Source of the DNA: Siphonodentalium dalli
Taxonomy: Eukaryota > Mollusca > Scaphopoda > Gadilida > Siphonodentaliidae
Assembly (NCBI GenBank): GCA_032622095.1
Contig: CP136062.1
Location: 203,015,959-203,079,958, forward strand
Length of the DNA stretch: 64,000 nucleotides
Direction of reading: 5' to 3'
The position numbers were made by a program, and so were the translations under genes. A model generated the notes under the pieces. The model searched no databases. It worked only from the letters and a program-made list of their open reading frames with translations, and was not told the DNA's origin. This document shows, piece after piece, positions 24,201 to 36,305 of this stretch. Each line of letters begins with the position of its first letter. The stretch's first letter is position 1.

Positions 24201-27200
24201 GACTTCAGCCCAATTTTAGAAAATTTGGAAGGGGGTGCAAGGTCGCGTGACTTTGATATAGTTGCCCCCGGGGTGGCACCGCACGAAAATAAAAGAATTC
24301 CCGGGTGGCCACCATGACTCAGGATACGGCAGCCGATTTAGTAACGAAAAGTGCTATTTTGACACCCCATGCACGACATCAGCCCAATTTTAGAAAATTT
24401 GGAAGGGGGTGCAAGGTCGCGTGACTTTGATATAGTTGCCCCCGGGGGTGGCACCGCACGAAAATACAAGAATTTCCGTGTGGCCACCATGACTCAGGAT
24501 ACGGCAGCCGATTTAGTAACGAAAAGTGCTATTTTGACACCCCATGCACGACTTCAGCCCAATTTTAGAAACTTTGGAAGGGGGTGCAAGGTCGCGTGAC
24601 TTTGATATAGTTGCCCCCGGGGTGGCACCGCACGAAAATACAAGAATTTCCGGGTGGCCACCATGACTCAGGATGCGGCAGCCGATTTAGTAACGAAAAG
24701 TGCTATTTTGACACCCCATGCACGACTTCAGCCCAATTTTAGAAAATTTGGAAGGGGGTGCAAGGTCGCGTGACTTTGATATAGTTGCCCCCGGGGTGGC
24801 ACCGCACGAAAATACAAGAATTCCCGGGTGGCCATCATGACTCAGGATACGGCAGCCGATTTAGTAACGAAAAGTGCTATTTTGACACCCCATGCACAAC
24901 TTCAGCCCAATTTTAGAAAATTTGGAAGGGGGTGCAAGGTCGCGTGACTTTGATATAGTTGCCCCCCGGTGCGGCACCGCACGAAAATACAAGAATTTCC
25001 GGGTGGCCACCATGACTCAGGATACGGCAGGCCGATTTAGTAACGAAAAGTGCTATTTTGGACACCCCATGCACGACTTCAGCCCAATTTTAGAAACTTT
25101 GGAAGGGGGGTTCAAGGTCGCGTGACTTTGATATAGTTGCCCCCGGGGTGGCACCGCACGAAAATACAAGAATTCCCGGGTGGCCACCATGACTCAGGAT
25201 GCGGCAGCCGATTTAGTAACGAAAAGTGCTATTTTGACACCCCATGCACGACTTCAGCCCAATTTTAGAAAATTTGGAAGGGGGTGCAAGGTCGCGTGAC
25301 TTTGATATAGTTGCCCCCGGGGTGGCACCGCACGAAAATACAAGAATTCCCGGGTGGCCACCATGACTCAGGATACGGCAGCCGATTTAGTAACGAAAAG
25401 TGCTATTTTGACACCCCATGCACGACTTCAGCCCAATTTTAGAAAATTTGGAAGGGGGTGCAAGGTCGCGTGACTTTGATATAGTTGCCCCCGGGGTGGC
25501 ACCGCACGAAAATACAAGAATTTCCGGGTGGCCACCATGATTCAGGATACGGCAGCCGATTTAGTAACGAAAAGTGCTATTTTGACACCCCATGCACGAC
25601 TTCAGCCCAATTTTAGAAAATTTGGAAGGGGGTGCAAGGTCGCGTGACTTTGATATAGTTGCCCCCGGGGTGGCACCGCACGAAAATACAAGAATTCCCG
25701 GGTGGCCACCATGACTCAGGATACGGCAGCCGATTTAGTAACGAAAAGTGCTATTTTGACACCCCATGCACGACTTCAGCCCAATTTTAGAAAATTTGGA
25801 AGGGGGTGCAAGGTCGCGTGACTTTAATATAGTTGCCCCCGGGGTGGCACCGCACGAAAATACAATAATTCCCGGGTGGCCACCATGACTCAGGATACGG
25901 CAGCCGATTTAGTAACGAAAAGTGCTATTTTGACACCCCATGCACGACTTCAGCCCAATTTTAGAAAATTTGGAAGGGGGTGCAAGGTCGCGTGACTTTG
26001 ATATAGTTGCCCCCGGGGTGGCACCGCACGAAAATACAAGAATTTCCGTGTGGCCACCATGACTCAGGATACGGCAGCCGATTTAGTAACGAAAAGTGCT
26101 ATTTTGACACCCCATGCACGACTTCAGCCCAATTTTAGAAACTTTGGAAGGGGGTGCAAGGTCGCGTGACTTTGATATAGTTGCCCCCGGGGTGGCACCG
26201 CACGAAAATACAAGAATTTCCGGGTGGCCACCATGACTCAGGATGCGGCAGCCGATTTAGTAACGAAAAGTGCTATTTTGACACCCCATGCACGACTTCA
26301 GCCCAATTTTAGAAAATTTGGAAGGGGGTGCAAGGTCGCGTGACTTTGATATAGTTGCCCCCGGGGTGGCACCGCACGAAAATACAAGAATTCCCGGGTG
26401 GCCATCATGACTCAGGATACGGCAGCCGATTTAGTAACGAAAAGTGCTATTTTGACACCCCATGCACGACTTCAGCCCAATTTTAGAAAATTTGGAAGGG
26501 GGTGCAAGGTCGCGTGACTTTGATATAGTTGCCCCCGGTGTGGCACCGCACGAAAATACAAGAATTTCCGGGTGGCCACCATGACTCAGGATACGGCAGC
26601 CGATTTAGTAACGAAAAGTGCTATTTTGACACCCCATGCACGACTTCAGCCCAATTTTAGAAACTTTGGAAGGGGGTTCAAGGTCGCGTGACTTTGATAT
26701 AGTTGCCCCCGGGGTGGCACCGCACGAAAATACAAGAATTCCCGGGTGGCCACCATGACTCAGGATGCGGCAGCCGATTTAGTAACGAAAAGTGCTATTT
26801 TGACACCCCATGCACGACTTCAGCCCAATTTTAGAAAATTTGGAAGGGGGTGCAAGGTCGCGTGACTTTGATATAGTTGCCCCCGGGGTGGCACCGCACG
26901 AAAATACAAGAATTCCCGGGTGGCCACCATGACTCAGGATACGGCAGCCGATTTAGTAACGAAAAGTGCTATTTTGACACCCCATGCACGACTTCAGCCC
27001 AATTTTAGAAAATTTGGAAGGGGGTGCAAGGTCGCGTGACTTTGATATAGTTGCCCCCGGGGTGGCACCGCACGAAAATACAAGAATTTCCGGGTGGCCA
27101 CCATGATTCAGGATACGGCAGCCGATTTAGTAACGAAAAGTGCTATTTTGACACCCCATGCACGACTTCAGCCCAATTTTAGAAAATTTGGAAGGGGGTG

Positions 27201-30200
27201 CAAGGTCGCGTGACTTTGATATAGTTGCCCCCGGGGTGGCACCGCACGAAAATACAAGAATTCCCGGGTGGCCACCATGACTCAGGATACGGCAGCCGAT
27301 TTAGTAACGAAAAGTGCTATTTTGACACCCCATGCACGACTTCAGCCCAATTTTAGAAAATTTGGAAGGGGGTGCAAGGTCGCGTGACTTTAATATAGTT
27401 GCCCCCTGGGTGGCACCGCACGAAAATACAATAATTCCCGGGTGGCCACCATGACTCAGGATACGGCAGCCGATTTAGTAACGAAAAGTGCTATTTTGAC
27501 ACCCCATGCACGACTTCAGCCCAATTTTAGAAAATTTGGAAGGGGGTGCAAGGTCGCGTGATTTTGATATAGTTGCCCCCGGGGTGGCACCGCACGAAAA
27601 TACAAGAATTTCCGCGTGGCCACCATGACTCAGGATACGGCAGCCGATTTAGTAACGAAAAGTGCTATTTTGACTCCCCATGCACGACTTCAGCCCAATT
27701 TTAGAAAATTTGGAAGGGGGTGCAAGGTCGCGTGACTTTGATATAGTTGCCCCCGGGGTGGCACCGCACGAAAATACAAGAATTCCCGGGTGGCCACCAT
27801 GACTCAGGATACGGCAGCCGATTTAGTAACGAAAAGTGCTATTTTGACACCCCATGCACGACTTCAGCCCAATTTTAGAAAATTTGGAAGGGGGTGCAAG
27901 GTCGCGTGACTTTGATATAGTTGCCCCCGGGGTGGCACCGCACGAAAATACAAGAATTCCCGGGTGGCCACCATGACTCAGGATACGGCAGCCGATTTAG
28001 TAACGAAAAGTGCTATTTTGACACCCCATGCACGACTTCAGCCCAATTTAGAAAATTTGGAAGGGCGTGCATGGTCGCGTGACTTTGATATAGTTGCCAC
28101 CGGGGTGGCACCGCACGAAAATACAAGAATTCCCGGGTGGCCACCATGACTCAGGATACGGCAGCCGATTTAGTAACGAAAAGTGCTATTTTGACACCCC
28201 ATGCACGACTTCAGCCCAATTTTAGAAAATTTGGAAGAGGGTGCAAGGTCGCGTGACTTTGATATAGTTGCCCCCGGGGTGGCACCGCACGAAAATAAAA
28301 GAATTCCCGGGTGGCCACCATGACTCAGGATACGGCAGCCGATTTAGTAACGAAAAGTGCTATTTTGACACCCCATGCACGACATCAGCCCAATTTTAGA
28401 AAATTTGGAAGGGGGTGCAAGGTCGCGTGACTTTGATATAGTTGCCCCCGGGGTGGCACCGCACGAAAATACAAGAATTTCCGTGTGGCCACCATGACTC
28501 AGGATACGGCAGCCGATTTAGTAACGAAAAGTGCTATTTTGACACCCCATGCACGACTTCAGCCCAATTTTAGAAACTTTGGAAGGGGGTGCAAGGTCGC
28601 GTGACTTTGATATAGTTGCCCCCGGGGTGGCACCGCACGAAAATACAAGAATTTCCGGGTGGCCACCATGACTCAGGATGCGGCAGCCGATTTAGTAACG
28701 AAAAGTGCTATTTTGACACCCCATGCACGACTTCAGCCCAATTTTAGAAAATTTGGAAGGGGGTGCAAGGTCGCGTGACTTTGATATTGTTGCCCCCGGG
28801 GTGGCACCGCACGAAAATACAAGAATTCCCGGGTGGCCACCATGACTCAGGATACGGCAGCCGATTTAGTAACGAAAAGTGCTATTTTGACACCCCATGC
28901 ACGACTTCAGCCCAATTTTAGAAAATTTGGAAGGGGGTGCAAGGTCGCGTGACTTTGATATAGTTGCCCCCGGTGTGGCACCGCACGAAAATACAAGAAT
29001 TTCCGGGTGGCCACCATGACTCAGGATACGGCAGCCGATTTAGTAACGAAAAGTGCTATTTTGACACCCCATGCACGACTTCAGCCCAATTTTAGAAACT
29101 TTGGAAGGGGGTGCAAGGTCGCGTGACTTTGATATAGTTGCCCCCGGGGTGGCACCGCACGAAAATATAAGAATTTCCGGGTGGCCACCATGACTCAGGA
29201 TGCGGCAGCCGATTTAGTAACGAAAAGTGCTATTTTGACACCCCATGCACGACTTCAGCCCAATTTTAGAAACTTTGGAAGGGGGTGCAAGGTCGCGTGA
29301 CTTTGATATAGTTGCCCCCGGGGTGGCACCGCACGAAAATACAAGAATTCCCGGGTGGCCACCATGACTCAGGATACGGCAGCCGATTTAGTAACGAAAA
29401 GTGCTATTTTGACACCCCATGCACGACTTCAGCCCAATTTTAGAAAATTTGGAAGGGGGTGCAAGGTCGCGTGACTTTGATATAGTTGCCCCCGGGGTGG
29501 CACCGCACGAAAATACAAGAATTCCCGGGTGGCCACCATGACTCAGGATACGGCAGCCGATTTAGTAACGACAAGTGCTATTTTGACACCCCATGCACGA
29601 CTTCAGCCCAATTTTAGAAAATTTGGAAGGGGGTGCAAGGTCGCGTGACTTTGATATAGTTGCCCCCGGGGTGGCACCGCACGAAAATACAAGAATTCCC
29701 GGGTGGCCACCATGACTCAGGATACGGCAGCCGATTTAGTAACGAAAAGTGCTATTTTGACACCCCATGCACGACTTCAGCCCAATTTTAGAAAATTTGG
29801 AAGGGGGTGCAAGGTCGCGTGACTTTGATATAGTTGCCCCCGGGGTGGCACCGCACGAAAATACAAGAATTCCCGGGTGGCCACCATGACTCAGGATACG
29901 GCAGCCGATTAAGTAACGAAAAGTGCTATTTTGACACCCCATGCACGACTTCAGCCCAATTTTTGAAAATTTGGAAGGGGGTGCAAGGTCGCGTGACTTT
30001 GATATAGTTGCCCCCGGGGTGGCACCGCACGAAAATACAAGAATTCCCGGGTGGCCACCATGACTCAGGATACGGCAGCCGATTTAGTAACGAAAAGTGC
30101 TATTTTGACACCCCATGCACGACTTCAGCCCAATTTTAGAAAATTTGGAAGGGGGTGCAAGGTCGCGTGACTTTGATATAGTTGCCCCCGGGGTGGCACC

Positions 30201-30260
30201 GCACGAAAATACAAGAATTCCCGGGTGGCCGCCATGACTCAGGATACGGCAGCCGATTTA
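15287..30260 (+). repeat. 174-bp satellite array, 86 monomers
   Basis: GCCGATTTAG starts a monomer at 15287, 15461, 15635, 15809 and so on, up to 30252. 14,965 bp divided by 174 gives 86 with one net extra base. Landmarks per unit are GTGCTATTTTGACACCCCAT, GGAAGGGGGTGCAAGGTCGC, TTGCCCCCGGGGTGGCACCG and GAATTCCCGGGTGGCCACC. The last two contain the palindromes CCCCGGGG and GGTGGCCACC. Monomers differ by a handful of recurring variants (GATGCGGC, TTTCCGTGTGG, AAACTTTGG, TAATATAG with CAATAATTCC, GACTCCCC), which recur in blocks and show higher-order structure. Open frames within the array arise from the period being a multiple of three and are not genes. Confidence 0.98.
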
Positions 30261-30292
30261 GTAACGAAACGTGTAATTTTAGGAGAATAGGG

Positions 30293-30325
30293 AACTGGGA
30301 ACTGGGAACTGGGAACTGGGAACGG
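30293..30325 (+). repeat. GGGAACT heptamer microsatellite
   Basis: Between four and five tandem copies of GGGAACT sit exactly between the end of the satellite and the truncated LINE. The LINE frame opens immediately after it. Confidence 0.85.
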
Positions 30326-31501
30326 AATTCATGGAGCTCTGTTATATGCAGATGATACTGTTCTTTTTGCAGAAAGTCCAACTGAAATGCAAAATATATT
30401 AGATGCATATTCATCTTATTGCCATGAATGGAAACTGACTGTTAACAACAGCAAGAGTAATGTAGTCATCTTTGGGAAAGATAAAAAATTTAAACCGTTT
30501 TTTCGATTAGATGGACAACAGATAATTGTGGCGGACGAATATAAGTATTTGGGCGTAACATTTACGAATAATGGTTTGTTCAACATAGAAAAGAAGCGAC
30601 GATGTGAAATAGCAAAAAAGGCTATGTTCTCAATCATATGTAAGGCTAGGAAACTAAAACTGCCACTAACATGCATCATTGATCTTTATGAGAAAACTAT
30701 TATACCTATATTGACTTATGGTTGTGAGATTTGGGGTGTAAGCAATGATATAATTATTCAGCGCACAGAGCTCTGGTTCCTTAAATTCGTTTTTAAGTTA
30801 AATCCCACATCAATGATATATGGTGAACTAGGTTTGCTCCCAATAACTGAAAAAATAAAACACAGAGTGTTGAACTACTGGTCACGAATAATAAATGGCA
30901 ATAAGTTGAAATTATCATAGGTACTATATGCTACTATTCATAATACGCTCGATAGGCATAAATCAGGTTTTACTTGGATCCGGTATGTAAGAAACTTATT
31001 AAATGGACTAGGTATGTCAGACGTATGGCTATCCCACAACACAATTAGCGAGAATGGTTCAACAATGCAACACGACTTAAAATTCGAGATCAATATTTAC
31101 ATAATTGGCGGTCCTCGTTGCAATCATCTGATAAATATAATTTTTATAAAACTATTAAAGATGAGTTCCTGACAGAAGAATACCTATCGATATTATCAAC
31201 TAAAGAAGCACTGACACTTATGAAGTTCAGAACGCGAAACCATCACCTACCCATAGAAACTACGAGCTGGGCAAATATGTCTAACAACAAATCCTGCACC
31301 TTTTGTAGCAACGGAATCGGTGACGAGTATCATGTGATGTTGATCTGCGAGAAATTCGATGAAAATCGTGCTAAACTAATCCCCAAATACTACTATAAAT
31401 ACCCAAACAATTTAAAATTACGCCAATTGATGGAAACTACTAAAATACAGGTAATGCGCAATGTCTATCATTTGATCAAAGCAATAATGTCTTCTACCTG
31501 A
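30326..31501 (+). mobile_element. 5'-truncated LINE: RT C-terminal part and zinc-binding tail
   Basis: The frame opens at the repeat junction with the RT motif ALLYADDTVLFAES, holding the YADD catalytic pair at about 30345-30356, and continues through NSKSNVVIFGKD, YKYLGVTF, IIPILTYGCEIWG and YGELGLLPI. These are landmarks of the RT thumb/connection of I- and CR1-type LINEs. An in-frame TAG lies at 30918. The C-terminal part resumes after a shift near 31040 as the frame ending at 31501, with FRTRNHHLPIE and a CTFC...EYHVMLIC zinc-type motif. The N-terminal endonuclease and most of RT are missing, the usual 5' truncation. Exact clade not certain. Confidence 0.85.
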
Positions 31502-32640
31502 ACGCTCTTTATCATCATTTCACCCCCCCCCCCCCACATTGTCACAAGGAAGTACGCCCCACTAATCTCAGTGGGAGGACCATCATATACCTCCTACTGC
31601 GCCATGATGGTCTTTTTATTGTCTACTTAGACACCCGTAATGCACACGACATTGTGCAAATTGGCGAGTCGGACTATTTTCCATCGATGACCCCCCCCCC
31701 CCCCCGCCACACAGGGCGTTCGCGTCCCTGTGTGGACTCACCAAATGTCGTGGATATTATGCTCCATCACGCTTACGATATTTATCACGAATATTTTGAA
31801 GGATTAAAGCCTGGTGTATATAATAGTTACTGTAAAATGTACCGTTGATTTATTATAATGAACACCATACTCACGGTGGTGCAACTTGAAGCATTCCAGC
31901 GTTTTCACCCTAACCTCCCGACTTTCGTGAACACAGCCACAACATACCACTGACCCATGTTTCAGACGGTGATTCCCCGAACAACTCGAATGCAATCACG
32001 TGACATTGATATTTTATTGTGGGATCATCGAATGCGTGAAATAGTACCTGACGCGTGCCACTCAGTTGACCTGAGCACGATTTTGACAGGATTCGCTTGA
32101 TCCTCACTGAGCACGCAGGATTTACTTGAACTGGACATGCACTTGATGCGATGGGGTCAATTAGCAACGGTGTCTCTGTCTGTTTATTTGAAGCCCGGCT
32201 TTATTCTAAACATTATTATTCGAATACATCCACAACTTCGACCTCAAGTTATATGCTGATTAAAACATACAATGCAGATTTTGTCCATACGTTTTTTTTT
32301 TTTTTTTCAAAATTCAAAGTTATATCTGTGACTCATGTGCCCCATCGTCTCAAGTCAACATTTATGTATATGCATGTCGCTATGACAGTATTCCTGTGTA
32401 AATGACGCGAGTATCAAAGTATCAAATAAATAGATAGTCTTATATATAGTATCGGGCACATCCACCCTGTTTTTGGGTGGATGTGCCTTCAATGTATGCA
32501 TTAACATTAATATTACATATACTATAAAATATATTTATGTACCTGTTAAATGTGCTTTTGTCATATATTTGTATTTGAATCTTGTATATCTCATATATCA
32601 TGATTATTGATTTATTGAGATTAAAGAATTGAATTGAATA
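31502..32640 (+). mobile_element. Probable LINE 3' UTR and tail
   Basis: No open frame is present. The stretch has poly-C runs (31528-31540, 31690-31702), two 9-bp-stem hairpins (GACCATCAT...ATGATGGTC near 31579 and CACACAGGG...CCCTGTGTG near 31710), a 13-bp perfect hairpin at 32455-32487, and a tail GAATTGAATTGAAT at about 32626-32639. A 3' hairpin and a short-repeat tail are typical of CR1/I-type LINEs. Assigning the whole 1.1 kb to the same copy is inference. Confidence 0.5.
32455..32487. other. Perfect 13-bp hairpin near LINE 3' end
   Basis: GGCACATCCACCC at 32455 pairs with GGGTGGATGTGCC at 32475 across the loop TGTTTTT. Hairpins of this kind near the 3' end can be the recognition element of a LINE reverse transcriptase. 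Confidence 0.7.
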
Positions 32641-33845
32641 TACATCCGCGAATACATACATCCTACACAAAGTATAACCGGTACGCCTTGATCGGTATGT
32701 GCGTGCACACGTGTTAAAAAACACTACTGGAGTCACCCACCTAGTACAAACGCTATCGCATGCCAAATGGGGTGGGATGCTGAAAAATCGCAAGCCAATT
32801 TGCGCGCGATTTAGTTTGCCGTGTCCCGCGTGACTCAGCATCGCATGCGAATATGTTTCGATTGTAAAATTCAAAGAAATGTAACTCTAACATACCCGTT
32901 ATTTAGTAAAAAATCATACCAAAAGAATGACACCACAAAGAGACACGTTTCAAAAACACTATAGGAAAAATCACTTTTAGGGTGTCTAAGACCTGTTGGG
33001 AAACACAAAATTCAAACTGTTATTGAAGCGCCGCAGGCGCGTTAAGCAACGTCACCCTGATGGCTCATCAGCTGACGGCCTGATGGCTCATAAAAACAAC
33101 TCTATATATAAGCGCCCGCGGCTACCACTTTATAGCATCAAGGGTAGACTGAGCAAATCGAGACGGGATGCTGGTCCCGCCAAACTCTCCAGACGGCATC
33201 GACATATCAAAACGCATGCGATTCTCGCCTATCGTATCCGTATTTGGACGAGATTGTAAGACCATAGCCTGAGTCACCACAGGGTTATAAAGTTACTCGA
33301 CCGTGGTAGCTACCTGGACCTCCGCACAAGGCGTCGGCGTAATATGTATCCAGTAGATGATATGCAACGTCAGACATTTAATTGTTGATTAATCCATTCT
33401 TATCGAAGTTGTTTCCGTTGCCTGTTTACGGTCGTTCAGCTTTTTTGATTTGCGTAATATTTGGCGTAAAACAGTTTGTTGTATTTTTATCGAAATTAAA
33501 TTAAAGCTTCTGCAAGTGATACCGGATGTCTTCGTTATATAACTAATCTTAGAAAATATCTCCAGAAAAAAACATTGGATGTCACCTTTTGTGGGAATAA
33601 TAGGACATTACTCTACGTTCTACTACGATTTCCTATAAAACTCGCATCGTGCGAAACCAGAAATCTGTTGTTCTGTCATCCTATCATCCTATGACATCGC
33701 CAGAACAGACAGGCAGTATACCCCCAGAAGGCGTAATAAATAATGCAATCTCGAGCTGGGACCTTCACGTATGCTGTGAAATACACTATTAGGGAGCAGG
33801 CGTTAACTAAGAAATATAATACCTGCACTGATTTTTCAATGTTAT
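32641..33845. other. Spacer, no gene accepted
   Basis: An 87-codon frame (32996-33259, very arginine-rich, with LLKRRRRVKQRH) begins after a GTTGGG and carries no recognised domain. A TATATATAAG box lies at about 33102 within it, arguing against coding. The rest is unremarkable. Confidence 0.35.
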
Positions 33846-34303
33846 ATATGTGACCCGCCATATCAAATCCAGTCGGAAGTCGGGATTTTTTTTACCCTGT
33901 GCCAATGCATTCTCTTATATATGCGAGTCGACCATAGGCCGCCTCGCACATATAAGAGAATGCATTGGCCTAACAATTTTTAACAATTTTAATAATTTTT
34001 TCTTGTATTCTTTAACAATTTTACCCATACAGAGCCCCAGACAAACATGAGCAGATGACACTCTTCTATATGCTTCTATTTATGTGTGGGGTTCCCTTCA
34101 GGGTAATGGATGTTTTTTATTTTATGTCCTACAAAATGTAAGAAACATTTATTTAAAAAAAATGATAAAAAATTGTTAGGCCAATGCATTCTCTTATATA
34201 TGCGAGGCGACCTATGGTCGACTCGCATATATAAGAGAATGCATTGGCACAGGGTAAAAAAATCCCGACTTACGACTGGATTTGATATGGCGGGTCACAT
34301 ATA
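33846..34303. mobile_element. MITE with long TIRs and two hairpin cores
   Basis: Outer arms TATATGTGACCCGCCATATC (left) and its inverse ending at 34303 match over about 120 bp per side, apart from a few bases. They run inward through ACCCTGTGCCAATGCATTC. Each arm contains its own palindrome (33893-33967 and 34183-34249, centred on CGACCATAGG or CCTATGGTCG). The target duplication may be TA. The core is shared with elements at 37.2 and 40.7 kb whose outer ends differ. Confidence 0.85.
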
Positions 34304-35425
34304 ATCTTCCCTGTCAGAACGTCAACAACTTTCAGGGTTTCTGTACTGGTGGCTTATATCTTATCTCTAAACTGGCGGAGTATGATCTCTACAGGCGTAG
34401 CCAGAGTAGAGATTCATAACATGATCTCCAACAAATCAAACAGAGCCACTCGGTCGAGTTTGATACCAAGCGGGTAAACTCTTTGTTATCTGCACACATT
34501 TCGTCTTCAGATGAACTGTTGTGCAACATATATCCGAAATGTGTGTTAATGTGGAGCGGCATTTGGAAGTCAAGCTAGATGCGGGCGGAACATTTGGGTA
34601 AAATACATTTGGCACCTTCACAGCAAATCAGACAAGACGCGGACGCTCTCTAAGAAGGATATAAACTACAACAGGTGTCACCCCGCGCGATAATTACAAT
34701 TCGAATTGGTTCTATCTGAGCATTCATGACACAAAAAGAGTATCTGTTTGTTTTTTGGATTCCATCGAAGAAAAAATGTGATCGAATTGATAATCTCTTT
34801 TGATCAGGGTCTGGCCCCCGCGATCCAATTAACCAACGAAAAGTGGTTTATACTTTATAGAACGAAGGGAGGAAGAGATACGTTGTGGGCATATGTCGAG
34901 GTCGATAGTTTATATCTATATTGCCTATAATTATACGAACTATATGGTTTATAGAAAGTTCAACTGGTTTCTACTAGAAATATGTGTAATTCATATTCAC
35001 GAATTACTAGTGATTTTTCTCGTAATTGAGATGTCTACACTCTACAATATCAATACCTCATGAATCATGGAATTGGATATATACATGAGAATCATGGAAT
35101 TGGATATGCACAGACATTTAAATCAACGCGGTATGGATTTTTTCATTTCACAATGGCAGAATTTGTTTCGAGGTTCTTTTAAATTGGCTCTGCCCTTTTC
35201 AAAGTACATATCGATCAATAACAATACGTCAAGACATTATATATAGGGGCACAATGACTATCAACGCAAAATGTCCAGATAGACGATAGCATATATGCAT
35301 GCTGCATATTAATATGTGTTATCATTTAAGGTAATCTATTTCGATCAAAACAAGTATATATATGCTCCAAAAAATATAGTACCCATAACAATTCATAGGG
35401 TTAAAGGCACAACTAGCGTTCACGA
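34304..35425. other. AT-rich spacer, nothing supported
   Basis: No gene or clear repeat seen. A short direct repeat, GAATCATGGAATTGGATAT, occurs twice near 35063 and 35090. Confidence 0.4.
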
Positions 35426-35429
35426 CTAT

Positions 35430-35680
35430 ATGTGTAACTATTTATGTACTTAATAATCATTGAAGAGTAGTTATCCCTTAGGAAATATTCAGATAATAAG
35501 TTCAACAATAGGTCGTTTGATAAACTTATTATCTGAATATTTCCCTCCAATAAATAGGACTCCTTCAGTACTTATCTGTCGTCGGCACCATTTTCCTTAA
35601 CTCCCCTCCAATTGAGTAATAGACCATTCGAATGTATAATATTATAACTGACTGGAAAAGTCCATTTAGTATTAAAGGCA
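35430..35680. mobile_element. MITE of the GGAAATATTCAGATAATAAG family, copy 1
   Basis: GGAAATATTCAGATAATAAG at about 35481 pairs with CTTATTATCTGAATATTTCC at about 35526, a near-perfect hairpin. The left end (AATAATCATTGAAGAGTAGTT) and right end (AATAGACCATTCGAATGT) match the copy at 36306-36617. The left end also matches 56550-56640. Confidence 0.75.
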
Positions 35681-36030
35681 TGGATGACCTTCGCGGTGGT
35701 TATTGCTGTTAAAATAGTCACATCTGTTAAAACCGCCATAACAGAAAGATATAGATATATTTTTTTCTGATACCTATCATAAATATCGCGTAAATAGTAT
35801 GTTGTTGTCGAGTTTTCTACGATTTGTTACATAACCTGGCTTTTGATTACATAACACAGCGTACGAACTTGACAATGAAATACCATTTACGCGATATCTA
35901 TGATTGGTATAATAACAAAACGGGCCTCTATTATAATATTCTTTCTGTTTATGACAGTTTTAATGGGTGTGACAATTTTAACAGCATACCCAACACGAAG
36001 GCCATCCGTGCCTTTAAAAGTGTTAAAGAT
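35675..36030. mobile_element. Foldback MITE, arms about 120 bp
   Basis: Left-arm motifs (GGCATGGATGACCTTCGCGG, CTGTTAAAATAGTCACA, ATCGCGTAAATAGTAT) recur inverted on the right (AATTTTAACAGCATACC, TTTACGCGATATC, GAAGGCCATCCGTGCC). A related end occurs at about 51820-51850. The 95-codon frame across its right half (35824-36111) is a chance product. Confidence 0.7.
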
Positions 36031-36305
36031 ATGATTGTTTATATTTTAATGGAGAACATGTTAAAAAAAAAAAATAATATATATATACCTTTATTTTCCT
36101 CCATGTTATGAAGAGTGGTACATGGTTACAAAATTATCGGTTAACGTATATACACAATGTGACCAATGTGGCCATTGGTGGATAGTAGCGAATTTAGCGC
36201 TCTTATGCGAATGTTTGTATATAGTGAGCAATTATTTAATTGTTCTCTAATTCTTATACTTTAGATATAATCAGAGAGGAAAAGAATTTATCGCCAATAT
36301 TTTAA

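Noticed and set aside
19088-29942. Open frames of 60-77 codons within the satellite on both strands
   Set aside because: They follow from the 174-bp period being a multiple of three and from single-base variants that remove a stop. They are not genes.
15287-30260. CRISPR array
   Set aside because: Repeats are contiguous with no unique spacers and the sequence is eukaryotic.
32996-33259. Arginine-rich 87-codon ORF, considered as a basic DNA-binding protein
   Set aside because: There is no recognisable domain, the frame contains a TATA-like box, and no neighbouring gene supports it.
35824-36111. 95-codon ORF
   Set aside because: It overlaps the right arm of a foldback MITE and ends in a poly-A-rich tract.
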